The notes beneath the pieces were generated by a model, which was given only the letters and a program-made list of their open reading frames with translations, ran no database searches and had not been told where the DNA came from. Shown here in pieces: positions 6,347 through 14,753 of a DNA stretch of 38,806 bases. Each line of letters starts with the position of its first letter. The stretch's first letter is position 1. Made by a program: the position numbers and the translations under genes. The stretch is from Paludibacter sp. GTDB taxonomy: Bacteria > Bacteroidota > Bacteroidia > Bacteroidales > Paludibacteraceae. The stretch is from positions 1 through 38,806 of the forward strand of contig QKGU01000247.1 of the NCBI GenBank assembly GCA_003250325.1, given 5' to 3'.

Positions 6347-8431
6347 ATGACTCTTGCCGAAATTCTCAAAGATTCCAATTACAAGCTTACTCAATTCACC
6401 CTCACTGAACAACAAAAATTAGAACAACGTATAAAAGAACGGACTGACAGTAAAGGAAATTCTGTTCCTTATGCCGAATGTTTGGTGCGCAAAAAGGAAA
6501 TTAAGCTAACGCCCGAGGAAGTTATCCGGCAATTGTATTTACAAGTATTGATGGATGATTATGGTTATCCTGCCACCCGTATGGAGGTGGAGTATTCAGT
6601 GTCGTTTGGGCGTGAAAAAAAGCGGGCTGATATTGTGATATTCGACCGCGAAAAAACGCTTTCGCCCTATATTATTGTTGAACTAAAGAAACCAAAACTT
6701 AAAGATGGGAAAGAGCAACTGAAAAGCTATTGCAATGGAACAGGTGCGCCCATTGGTGTGTGGAGTAATGGCGACTCTATTTCGTATTATCACCGCAAAG
6801 ATCCAAACTACTTTGAAGATTTACCCGGTATTCCCAAAGTTACTGAAAAGCTATCCGACATTCTTTCGGAACGCTGGAATATTGACGACTTAATCAAAAA
6901 GGATAAGTTGGTTAACGAGCGTAAATCGTTGAAAGATCTTATTCTTGAAATGGAAGATGAAGTATTGGCAGGTGCAGGGGTTGATGCTTTTGAGGAATTG
7001 TTTAAATTGATATTTACGAAGTTGTTTGACGAAATGGAATCGGGGCGTGATAAGAAACGTTATCTCGAATTTCGTAATTATGGCGATACAGAAACGGAGC
7101 TGAAAGATAAAATTCAAGCCATTTTCAATCGGGCTAAAGTAAAGTGGTCGGGCGTGTTTTCCGAAGATGCCAAGATTGAACTTACCGCTTCTCACTTGTC
7201 TGTTTGTGTTTCGTCGTTGCAAGACGTGAAGCTTTTTAACAGCAATCTCGATGTGGTGGACGATGCTTTCGAATACCTTATTGGCAAAAGCTCGAAGGGC
7301 GAAAAAGGACAATACTTCACACCGCGATACGTGATTGATATGTGTGTAAAAATGCTTAATCCACAAGAGCATGAAACCATGATAGATACGGCAGCCGGAA
7401 GTTGCGGCTTCCCGGTTCACACCATTTTCCATGTTTGGAAACAAATCTTTACAGACCTGGGACTGGAACAAAGTCATTTGTTTACGCTGGAACAAAAACC
7501 TCCCCGCTGTACCGATTATGTAAACGATAAAGTATTTGCCATTGATTTTGATGAAAAAACGGTGCGTGTTGCCCGAACCATGAACTTGATTGCCGGCGAC
7601 GGTCAAACCAACGTACTGCACTTGAACACGCTCGACTGGGAACGGTGGGACGAGAAAACAACTGATGGTGATTGGCAGGATGTGTATGGCAGAGGTTGGA
7701 CAAATATCAAGAAACTGCGGACTGTAAAGAACAACAACCGCGATTTCCAGTTCGACATTCTGATGGCGAATCCGCCCTTTGCAGGTGATATTAAAGAAAG
7801 CCGGATTATATCCAAATATGAATTGGGCAAAAACTCAGCGGGCAAATATCAAACAGCCGTTGGGCGTGATATACTGTTTATTGAGCGTAATCTCGATTTC
7901 CTGAAACCCGGTGGACGTATGGCTATTGTATTACCACAGGGCAGGTTCAATAATAGCAGCGACAAACAAATCCGTGAATTTATAGCCGAGCGTTGCCGCA
8001 TTTTGGGTGTAGTAGGGTTGCATGGTAATGTGTTTAAACCGCACACAGGCACTAAAACCTCTGTAATGCTGGTGCAGAAATGGGACGATAAGTTATGCCC
8101 CAAAGTGGATGATTATCCTATTTTCTTTGCCACCATGCAGGAACCAACCAAAGATAATAGCGGTGAAAAAATATACATCCGCAAGCGTGATATTCCTACC
8201 ATTTATAAAGTAAAACCGGAAGTTCCACAACCCATTCAAACCGAAATGGAACTCAAAGAACCGGAAGTAAGCTATGTAAACACGGTGAAAGATCTGGACG
8301 AATATGTATTGGACACCCACGACCACCTAATAGTAAAACACGACCTGTTTAACCACGACGGGCAAACCCACAACGGAATAGCCGAAGCTTTTGCAGAATT
8401 TGCTAAGAAAGAGCAGCTTAGTTTTTTTTAA
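6347..8431 (+). CDS. Restriction-modification protein: HsdR-N-type nuclease domain fused to N6-adenine methyltransferase
   Basis: The protein has 694 residues. Residues about 40-180 form an HSDR_N-type PD-(D/E)xK nuclease domain, with Asp95 (KRADIVIFD) and Glu112-x-Lys114 (IIVELKKP). A helical linker and N-terminal HsdM-like bundle follow. The gamma-class N6-adenine methyltransferase has motif X QYFTP (322-326), SAM motif I DTAAGSCGF (347-355) and catalytic motif IV NPPF (475-478). A specificity subunit follows and no HsdR translocase gene is present. A nuclease-plus-methyltransferase subunit with a separate S subunit is the layout of type IIB BcgI, so the protein may both cut and methylate. 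It might instead be a type I-like modification subunit whose motor subunit lies elsewhere. The C-terminus ends ...EQLSFF at a run of eight T residues. The pair splits an otherwise continuous RG-II enzyme arm, which suggests insertion. Confidence 0.88.
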   Translation: MTLAEILKDSNYKLTQFTLTEQQKLEQRIKERTDSKGNSVPYAECLVRKKEIKLTPEEVIRQLYLQVLMDDYGYPATRMEVEYSVSFGREKKRADIVIFDREKTLSPYIIVELKKPKLKDGKEQLKSYCNGTGAPIGVWSNGDSISYYHRKDPNYFEDLPGIPKVTEKLSDILSERWNIDDLIKKDKLVNERKSLKDLILEMEDEVLAGAGVDAFEELFKLIFTKLFDEMESGRDKKRYLEFRNYGDTETELKDKIQAIFNRAKVKWSGVFSEDAKIELTASHLSVCVSSLQDVKLFNSNLDVVDDAFEYLIGKSSKGEKGQYFTPRYVIDMCVKMLNPQEHETMIDTAAGSCGFPVHTIFHVWKQIFTDLGLEQSHLFTLEQKPPRCTDYVNDKVFAIDFDEKTVRVARTMNLIAGDGQTNVLHLNTLDWERWDEKTTDGDWQDVYGRGWTNIKKLRTVKNNNRDFQFDILMANPPFAGDIKESRIISKYELGKNSAGKYQTAVGRDILFIERNLDFLKPGGRMAIVLPQGRFNNSSDKQIREFIAERCRILGVVGLHGNVFKPHTGTKTSVMLVQKWDDKLCPKVDDYPIFFATMQEPTKDNSGEKIYIRKRDIPTIYKVKPEVPQPIQTEMELKEPEVSYVNTVKDLDEYVLDTHDHLIVKHDLFNHDGQTHNGIAEAFAEFAKKEQLSFF
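8422..8429 (+). other. T8 slippery run at the methyltransferase/specificity junction
   Basis: Eight T residues directly precede the final AA of the methyltransferase TAA stop. A -1 shift here enters the frame of the specificity subunit, which is open from 8422 and has no ATG near its beginning. Translation would then continue with residues like NSPFDEAKYKALLEGLE. It is a candidate site for programmed frameshifting, transcriptional slippage or phase variation. Confidence 0.5.
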
Positions 8432-8463
8432 ATAGCCCTTTCGATGAAGCAAAGTATAAGGCT

Positions 8464-9867
8464 TTGTTGGAAGGGCTGGAGATAAGTGAGATTAACAAGT
8501 CTAAAGTGCATTGTGAAAATGATGTGTTTAGACTAGATAGTCAGTATTTCAAAAAAGATTATATCAACGAAGATTTAAATAGAACTAAATTTAAAAACAT
8601 ACAACTAGGTCAAATTGCTTTTATTACAGATGGACAACATGGTTACCATGAGGTAGACGAAAATTCACCAATTCGTCATTTGACAGCCAAGAATGCGAAA
8701 GGGTGGTTTGCAAATGATAATGGTGCTGATAGAATCGCCAAATGGGTTGATGATAATAACAAACGTTCATCATTAGAAAAAAATGATTTAATTTTATCAA
8801 CCCGCGGAACTATTGGTCTATGCGCAATTGTAGGATCAGATGTTCTACCAGCAAACATTGATCAAGATGTTGCTCGAATAAAATTCGAACGTTCGGAAAT
8901 TTCACCAACTGTTGTTCTCGTATATTTAAATTCCAAAGTTGGTCAAGATTGGATAGAAAGGAATCAAACAGGTATGGTGCAGCAAGGAATTGCTTTGTGG
9001 CGAGTTCGAGAAATACCATTGCCTGTATTTTCGAAACACTTTCAAGTTCGAGTAAATTTCTTGGTCGAAAATGCCAAACAAAATAAACATAAATCAAATA
9101 GAGCATATTCATATGCCGAAACCCTTTTACTCGAAACCTTAGGATTAAACAGCTTTGAACCAACAACAGAAGCCGTCAATATAAAGAGTTTTAAAGAATC
9201 TTTTTTGAGTTCAGGCAGATTGGATGCGGAGTATTATCAGAAGAAATATGAAGATTACATTGATTTGATTTGCAATTATCCAAATGGATATGAATCAATA
9301 GAAGTCGCTTGCAAACAAAAGGATATTAACTACACACCAAAAGACAATACCGAATACAAATATATAGAGTTGGCGAACATTGGGAAAACAGGTGATATAA
9401 AAGGTTGTACAATAGCTCTCGGTAGTGAATTACCAACAAGAGCAAGACGAAAAGTAAATACCAATGATGTAATAATTTCTTCAATTGAAGGTTCATTAGA
9501 CAGTTGTGCTCTAGTAACTGAAGAATATGATAATGCACTTTGCTCAACAGGTTTTTATATTATTAGCTCAAACAAAATCAATTCAGAAACATTATTGGTT
9601 TTATTCAAATCAGAGCCAATACAGAATATCCTTAGAAAGAGTTGTTCTGGAACTATTCTCACAGCGATTAATAAAACTGAATTTCAAAATATCCCGATTC
9701 CAATTATCGACAAACAAATTCAGGAAAAAATAGCCTCATTAGTTTCAGAGAGTTTCAGGCTCAAAAAGCAATCGGAGCAACTGCTCGAAACAGCTAAACG
9801 AGCTGTGGAAGTGGCAATTGAAGAGAATGAAGAAATAGCAACAGAAATGATATTGGCAAACTTATAA
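8464..9867 (+). CDS. Restriction-modification specificity (S) subunit, two target-recognition domains
   Basis: The protein has 467 residues from a TTG codon. It has the HsdS layout: a first TRD (about 40-190, with GQIAFITDGQHG, NDLILSTRGTIG and the closing IPLPVF), a helical spacer with YAETLLLETLGL, a second TRD (about 255-400, with NDVIISSIEGSL and IPIPII) and a terminal helix (VSESFRLKKQSEQLLETAKRAVE). It confers DNA sequence recognition on the upstream methyltransferase-nuclease. The true start is uncertain. There is no ATG near the 5' end, the frame is open back to 8422, and the codons from 8431 on look coding, so the protein may start at TTG or be made as a fusion through the T8 run. 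Base composition is more AT-rich than in the pectin genes, as is usual for S genes that exchange TRDs. Confidence 0.87.
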   Translation: MLEGLEISEINKSKVHCENDVFRLDSQYFKKDYINEDLNRTKFKNIQLGQIAFITDGQHGYHEVDENSPIRHLTAKNAKGWFANDNGADRIAKWVDDNNKRSSLEKNDLILSTRGTIGLCAIVGSDVLPANIDQDVARIKFERSEISPTVVLVYLNSKVGQDWIERNQTGMVQQGIALWRVREIPLPVFSKHFQVRVNFLVENAKQNKHKSNRAYSYAETLLLETLGLNSFEPTTEAVNIKSFKESFLSSGRLDAEYYQKKYEDYIDLICNYPNGYESIEVACKQKDINYTPKDNTEYKYIELANIGKTGDIKGCTIALGSELPTRARRKVNTNDVIISSIEGSLDSCALVTEEYDNALCSTGFYIISSNKINSETLLVLFKSEPIQNILRKSCSGTILTAINKTEFQNIPIPIIDKQIQEKIASLVSESFRLKKQSEQLLETAKRAVEVAIEENEEIATEMILANL

Positions 9868-9874
9868 AAAAGGT

Positions 9875-9898
9875 CTAACAGGTTTAAAAACCTGTTAG
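9875..9898. terminator. Palindrome between convergent S-subunit and GH78 genes
   Basis: CTAACAGGTTT (9875-9885) and AAACCTGTTAG (9888-9898) form a perfect 11-bp stem with a 2-nt centre, 7 bp after the S-subunit stop and before the opposing GH78 stop. A-runs lie in the centre and flank. It probably acts as a bidirectional transcription end. It also resembles a common Bacteroidota interspersed palindrome. Confidence 0.55.
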
Positions 9899-10004
9899 GT
9901 CAACGTTCCGAAATTTTTAGAAGCAAAGACAATGGATTTACATATAAAGTTCCCTTGTAAATTTATGAGGTGTGCTTTCCTTTTATTTCACAAACAACCT
10001 TTCA

Positions 10005-12194
10005 CTATCTGTATCTTACCACCACTTCCTCTTTCCCATCAACCATCAAGCGGTATTTGTTTCCGTCCAACTTCTCAATCATTCCTTTTGAAGCTTTTGG
10101 TTTCGATTTGCTGGTAAAAGTAAGATAACCTTTGCCTTCGGTGGCAGTGACTTTAATGGTTTTGGTGTCCATAAATAATTTGATTTCACCGTTTGGAGTT
10201 GGAACTGTTCCTTGCATCCATTTCAATCCTCCCAAAGTTGGATTGATGCTGAATTCTTTGAAACCGGCTTTCATTGGTTGAATTCCGAGATAATATTTAC
10301 CCAATAAATAAATCGGACTGGCTCCCCAGGCATGACAAAGACTTTTTCCGTAAGGACGACCATACATAGCCAGGTGCTGTACTCCTTTATCTTCAGGATT
10401 GTATTTTTCCCAGAATGAAGTAGCTCCTTCGCGAATCATGCCTCCCCAGTAATCTTTCATTTCTTTCATCACTTGTTTTTGTTCTCCCAGTGCACAAAGT
10501 GCCTCCAGTTCGTAAAAACGCATGTATGGCGTGCTGATTTTCATCACTGAATCGTTGAGTAAAACCGAGTTTTTGATTTCCTGTTTTTGTTCCGGACTCA
10601 GATAATTGAAGAAAACGGCAAACATATTGGCGTAACGCGTAATTTGTTCCTGCGGCATTCCATTCAATCGATTATGAACCAGTGCTTTTTTTGTTTCGTT
10701 CCAGAATGCGGGTAGTAATTTCGCACGCAAATCGACTGAAATTTTTTCATATTTCGATTGGTCTTCAGCATTGTTTGTCAGTTTTGCACACAGCGCCATG
10801 GTTTCCAGACTTTTTGTAAACAAAACCTGTTCGAAAGAAAGCTCGCCGTGTTTATCCATAAATCCATCAGCCCAATCCACAAATACCCAATCGCCGGTAA
10901 GTCCTTCCACCATTCCATCCTGATTAGTACGTCCCAACACATAATCCATCATGCTTTGCATGCGCGGATAAACCTGCGAGATAAAGTGCTGATCTCCGGT
11001 GTACATATAATAATCGTAAATACTCAGGAACCAGAAAAAAGTATAATCCAGAATGGTGTTTGTGTGACTTGTCACCGGGTCTTTTCCACGCAAAGCCCAA
11101 ATGGTGTTGCGCACTGTTTGCTCATCAAAACTCAGATAATAATTCATCAGATAGCTTTGATACGCATCGCCACTCCAGGTCCATCTGTCACGTTTAATGC
11201 CATCGATAAAAAACTCACGGGTGGTCAGTTGCATGGTGTAAGCACCTACTTCCCACATTTTGTTTACTTCATCGTCGTTGCAACGGAACGAACCTCTTTG
11301 ATTCTCGGGTTTAAACTCATACAACATGCTGAGCTCTTTGAAATCAACTCCGGCATCTTTGGTAATGTAGACGTAACGAAATGCTTTGCTGTTGGCCAAA
11401 GTATAAAAATGCTCATTTTTCGATGTGCTTGCCAATGCTTCATCGGTTACATTGTTTCCAACAACTGTCAATTGATCCAGCGTTTCGCAATACTTTGTGT
11501 CCAACGCTTCTTCCTTGCTTTCGCCATAATAAATATTGATTTTCCCTTTTCCTGAAAGCAAATGAAAACGCAAATATCCAAAAGTTTCCTTGCCAAAATC
11601 AATTAATTGTCCGCCGGGAACTGCAGTTACGCTGACAGCTTTGTGTTCTTCGGTGGCGAGTTTATATTTAGAAGGAAGTTTATCGGCTGTATTGAAATCA
11701 GCCCAACCTTCAGCAGCCATGTAGATAGTAGCCGAAGTGTCGCTGGCTTTTCCACTTTCGTCTATCCATTCTTTATCCTCGTAAGTTACCTTCCAACTGC
11801 TATCCGTTTTAATGTTTTTTCCATTTACGAAAATACAAGGTGGAGTCGCCTGATTCCAAACTTTGATGTTTAGACTGTGTTTGCCTGCTGGAACGATAAA
11901 TTTTTTCGGCATCCCGAATTGTAATTTCCCATCCAGTTTGATATTGAATTTTCCCTCAACCGCAATTTCAATTTCTTCATCAGTAGCTAAATCAACTTTT
12001 TTACTGAATTCAACCAACACGTAATGACTGTCCATTTTCCAGAAATGAGGAAAAAAAGCACCACGCTCGGTACGACGGTTATTCATTTGGTTAGCCAACC
12101 AGATTTCATAATCGCCCGGATACCAAATCCAGGTTTGAGCTTGTGAAAGTTGTGTCAACGACATAAGTAAAAGTAAAAATATTGTATGTTTCAT
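10005..12194 (-). CDS. GH78 alpha-L-rhamnosidase (BT1001-like)
   Basis: The protein has 729 residues with a Sec signal (about 1-19, ending SQAQ). Jelly-roll domains (about 20-300) precede the (alpha/alpha)6 barrel of GH78. The signature region is FFIDGIKRDRWTWSGD, with Asp331, Asp336 and Asp343. RDR replaces the common RER, so an Asp stands where most members have Glu. The putative general base is Glu596 in ATSFWEKYN. A C-terminal beta domain follows. GH78 enzymes invert alpha-L-rhamnosides, and in RG-II this enzyme would free side-chain rhamnose. Next upstream in the same direction are GH141 and GH127, as in BT1001-1003, but an opposite-strand ORF6N remnant now lies between GH78 and GH141. 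It is probably periplasmic. Confidence 0.85.
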   Translation of the reverse strand: MKHTIFLLLLMSLTQLSQAQTWIWYPGDYEIWLANQMNNRRTERGAFFPHFWKMDSHYVLVEFSKKVDLATDEEIEIAVEGKFNIKLDGKLQFGMPKKFIVPAGKHSLNIKVWNQATPPCIFVNGKNIKTDSSWKVTYEDKEWIDESGKASDTSATIYMAAEGWADFNTADKLPSKYKLATEEHKAVSVTAVPGGQLIDFGKETFGYLRFHLLSGKGKINIYYGESKEEALDTKYCETLDQLTVVGNNVTDEALASTSKNEHFYTLANSKAFRYVYITKDAGVDFKELSMLYEFKPENQRGSFRCNDDEVNKMWEVGAYTMQLTTREFFIDGIKRDRWTWSGDAYQSYLMNYYLSFDEQTVRNTIWALRGKDPVTSHTNTILDYTFFWFLSIYDYYMYTGDQHFISQVYPRMQSMMDYVLGRTNQDGMVEGLTGDWVFVDWADGFMDKHGELSFEQVLFTKSLETMALCAKLTNNAEDQSKYEKISVDLRAKLLPAFWNETKKALVHNRLNGMPQEQITRYANMFAVFFNYLSPEQKQEIKNSVLLNDSVMKISTPYMRFYELEALCALGEQKQVMKEMKDYWGGMIREGATSFWEKYNPEDKGVQHLAMYGRPYGKSLCHAWGASPIYLLGKYYLGIQPMKAGFKEFSINPTLGGLKWMQGTVPTPNGEIKLFMDTKTIKVTATEGKGYLTFTSKSKPKASKGMIEKLDGNKYRLMVDGKEEVVVRYR

Positions 12195-12304
12195 ACATTA
12201 AATTCTAAATTGAAAATTGAGGCTTGTCCTAAATAGATGGACGTAAATTATAACTTTTTGTAATGATTTTGATTAATTGGTTATCAATTAAAGGCTTATA
12301 ATAA

Positions 12305-12312
12305 TATATTTG
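12305..12312 (+). promoter_or_regulatory. -7 box upstream of the ORF6N remnant
   Basis: TATATTTG matches TAnnTTTG, about 50 bp before the ATG of the decayed ORF6N gene. No good -33 partner was seen at the usual spacing. Confidence 0.4.
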
Positions 12313-12361
12313 CAAATGATTCTCTCTGGTATAAATTTTTTATACAACCTGATTTAATATG

Positions 12362-12821
12362 ATGGAATTAGAACATATTCAAAACCGAATTTATGAAATT
12401 AGAGGCCAAAAGTGATGCTCGATTTTGATTTGGCAGAACTTTATGGAGCGGAAACTAAAAGGTTTAAGGAATCAGTAAGACGTAATATGAAACGTTTTCC
12501 AAGTGATTTTATGTTTGAACTTAATCCAGAAGAATGGAAGAACCTGAGGTCGCAAATCGCGTCATCAGGTTGCTGTGATTCAAGATATGTTCCTTTTGCC
12601 TTCACCGAACAAGCTGTTGCGATGCTTTCAGGACATTGAATAGTCATCTAAAATTAGAAATCAATGACTTGAAATTGTATCTCGAAAAAGTTTTTTCAGA
12701 CCAAAATGATATCAATAAAAATGCTCTTGTTTAAGCTAATAAAACCTTAGCTGAATTACAGTCAGACAAAATTTAGTTTGAGAAATTGAGAAGAAAAATT
12801 GGATTTGATACTCAGATATAG
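12362..12821 (+). pseudogene. Decayed ORF6N-domain (KilA-N-like) gene
   Basis: From the ATG at 12362 the frame reads like an ORF6N (PF10543) N-terminus (MELEHIQNRIYEIRGQK) and then meets TGA at 12413. Loss of one A near 12410 moves the rest to another frame from 12412: VMLDFDLAELYGAETKRFKE, then FPSDFMFEL and PFAFTEQAVAML. That frame stops at 12637 after MLSGH. A third frame from 12636 carries the usual C-terminal coiled region (LEKVFSDQNDINKNA, then LRRKIGF) with internal TAA and TAG codons. The central part is missing. ORF6N proteins are phage or mobile-element DNA-binding regulators. This copy has at least one frameshift, a central deletion and two nonsense codons, so it is not functional. 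It lies on the opposite strand inside the GH127-GH141-GH78 arm. Confidence 0.85.
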
Positions 12822-12858
12822 AAATAATCAAATTAAAAATTAATTTGCTCATTTTTAA

Positions 12859-14691
12859 TTAGTATTCTCTTCCCGCATTTTTCATCACGCTATCATTCAC
12901 CATTGGCCCATTGTTTTCCCAAATGTTGCCGGGACCATTCGCATTTTTCAAAAACTTCACACTATCCGTTCGGTTATTTATTACACGAATGTATGACGAA
13001 CCTTCGTCGGTATAAAGGTAAAACCAGTGATGCGGGTCATGCACATAGGAAGGATGATAAATATCGTGCACCCAGTTTTCGGTAATCAACGTTCCGGGTT
13101 GAGCTCCCAACGTATAAATACCAGCCACGTCATACATGTGCTTGGCATAATGATAAATGTTATTGCCTTTGACCAGATTATTCTTCATGCAAACCAGATT
13201 GCGATTCCAGCCCCAACCCAAACTGATGCCAGAATAAGAAACTTCATGGATTTCGTTGCTCAGAATTTTGAAACCGGAAACATAACCTGCAGCTATTCCA
13301 ACGCAACCCCAATCTTCATTGGTTACATCTGTAAATAGATTATTGCTGATAATCAGACCGGAACATACATCGCGTAAATCCGTAGGGATATATGGCAAAT
13401 GAGTTTCGAGTGAAGGAGGAGAGAAGCTCCCCGCAACTAATCCATTGCCGGCGATATCGCTGAATACGCAACTTTCGACTTCCCCTCCGTGTGTTCCGTT
13501 GATATAATCAAGACCCGAATATCCCAGATGTTCAAAATTGCAGTTATCAAAGTTGATATTTTCAGCTCCGGAAACGGTGACTGCTGCCGCGGCTCTTCCT
13601 AACCAACCCTGATTGTCGAGTTTATGATTGTCGACACGGTCAATAGACGGACGAAGTTTGTAAGCTTCCGTCATGTACATGCCGGCCTGAAGTGGCACGT
13701 GTCCTTTTTCAGACGGACGCATCCAGGTTGTGTAACTGAAAGTGATATTTTTGAAAAATACATTTTCAACCGGTCTGTCGTTGGTGCCTTCTACTTGAAC
13801 AAGCGTTTCAATTGTTGGAACAACAGCTTCTTCTATTTTTTCACCCGGAAGTGGAAAATAATAAAGTTTATGCGTTTTGATATCGTGATACCATTCGCCC
13901 GGTTGGTCGAGTAGTTCGATGGCATTCGTCAGATAAAAAGGTGAATTTACGCCATCTCCTATCATGGGTTGTGGCCACGGACGTTCGAATTGTAATTTGC
14001 TTTCCGGATTGTGGAAAGTTACTGCAGCTGAATCGCCCTGAATTCGAATCGATTTTATGCGCAAAAATGAAACTGCCCACATCTGATGCAAAACCATTTC
14101 GGCGTAAGGCGCTTTCTGAATGGCTTTTACCGCTTTTGCAGGTACCCAAAGTTCCAGATTAACTTTGTCGTTTCGGATAATGCGAGCCATTTTTTCAAAA
14201 TCAGCCACATCGCGTGCACGAACAGCTTTTTTGCCATTCACCCAAAACTGGCGAAAGTCGATGGGACGTCCATTAAAATCCGGAACATCTGCTACCAGCA
14301 ATTTGCCGGATTTTTTCCAGTTATTGATGGTCATACCACCACTAAGAACTACTTTTTCGCCTGCTGCTCCTATGATGTTGGTGGGCGACTGAGTAGTTCC
14401 GCTATCTTCAGGACGAACGTAAAGTGGTTCGTAGAAATTATACGTTCCTGCTTTTAAAATGATATTAATGCCGTTTTCAATTCCTTCTACATTTAGTCTT
14501 CTCAGCTCGCGAGCCTGACGTAATGCTGAAGAAAGTGTTGCTTTAGGATAAGCAGAGCTACCATCGTTTGTATCTTTTCCAGTAGGGGACACATAGATGT
14601 CAGTAGCAAATGACGATAAAGAAAGAAATATAGAAACCCCCAACCCCCAAAAGGGGGCTTTGGAAAATGTATGTTTGAATAGCTTAAGCAT
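12859..14691 (-). CDS. GH141-like right-handed beta-helix glycosidase (BT1002-like)
   Basis: The protein has 610 residues. It opens with a hydrophobic signal peptide partly encoded by a GC-hairpin repeat, then IYVSPTGKDTNDGSSAYP, the usual start of secreted beta-helix enzymes. Residues about 40-600 are beta-helix repeats with an inserted beta domain (about 115-290). Repeated rungs include VTVSGAENINFDNCNFEHLG, YINGTHGGEVESCVF and SGISLGWGWNRNL. GH141 was founded on BT1002, an alpha-L-fucosidase acting on RG-II, and another member is a xylanase. The neighbours GH127 and GH78 support the RG-II role. Alternatives are other beta-helix families such as GH120, or a pectate-lyase-like protein. Its ATG lies between two oppositely oriented GC-hairpin repeats. 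Confidence 0.75.
   Translation of the reverse strand: MLKLFKHTFSKAPFWGLGVSIFLSLSSFATDIYVSPTGKDTNDGSSAYPKATLSSALRQARELRRLNVEGIENGINIILKAGTYNFYEPLYVRPEDSGTTQSPTNIIGAAGEKVVLSGGMTINNWKKSGKLLVADVPDFNGRPIDFRQFWVNGKKAVRARDVADFEKMARIIRNDKVNLELWVPAKAVKAIQKAPYAEMVLHQMWAVSFLRIKSIRIQGDSAAVTFHNPESKLQFERPWPQPMIGDGVNSPFYLTNAIELLDQPGEWYHDIKTHKLYYFPLPGEKIEEAVVPTIETLVQVEGTNDRPVENVFFKNITFSYTTWMRPSEKGHVPLQAGMYMTEAYKLRPSIDRVDNHKLDNQGWLGRAAAAVTVSGAENINFDNCNFEHLGYSGLDYINGTHGGEVESCVFSDIAGNGLVAGSFSPPSLETHLPYIPTDLRDVCSGLIISNNLFTDVTNEDWGCVGIAAGYVSGFKILSNEIHEVSYSGISLGWGWNRNLVCMKNNLVKGNNIYHYAKHMYDVAGIYTLGAQPGTLITENWVHDIYHPSYVHDPHHWFYLYTDEGSSYIRVINNRTDSVKFLKNANGPGNIWENNGPMVNDSVMKNAGREY
14635..14661 (-). repeat. GC-hairpin repeat inside the GH141 signal-peptide codons
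   Basis: On the coding strand this reads about AAGCCCCCTTTTGGGGG followed by TTGGGGGTTT: a 5-bp stem CCCCC/GGGGG (14644-14657) with a 4-nt loop and a trailing G-run. It encodes roughly KAPFWGLGVS in the signal peptide. Related copies lie at 14724-14748 and 33329-33355. Confidence 0.7.
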
Positions 14692-14723
14692 GTTATTTTG
14701 AGTTTGTAGAATTAGTAATTCAA

Positions 14724-14748
14724 TTCCTCTTTAGGGGTTAGGGGTGGA
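14724..14748 (+). repeat. GC-hairpin repeat between GH127 and GH141
   Basis: It reads TTCCTCTTTAGGGG followed by TTAGGGGTGG, related to the 14635 copy but in the opposite orientation. It lies in the 62-bp gap between the GH127 stop and the GH141 start, so the GH141 start codon is flanked by an inverted repeat pair. Confidence 0.65.
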
Positions 14749-14753
14749 TATTT

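Noticed and set aside
6890-7621. 243-codon open frame antisense to the methyltransferase
   Set aside because: It is a shadow of the R-M gene, which carries all methyltransferase motifs on the plus strand.
10758-11555. 265-codon open frame antisense to GH78
   Set aside because: It is fully covered by the minus-strand GH78 with intact catalytic motifs. The translation has no recognisable domain and reflects codon bias of the real gene.
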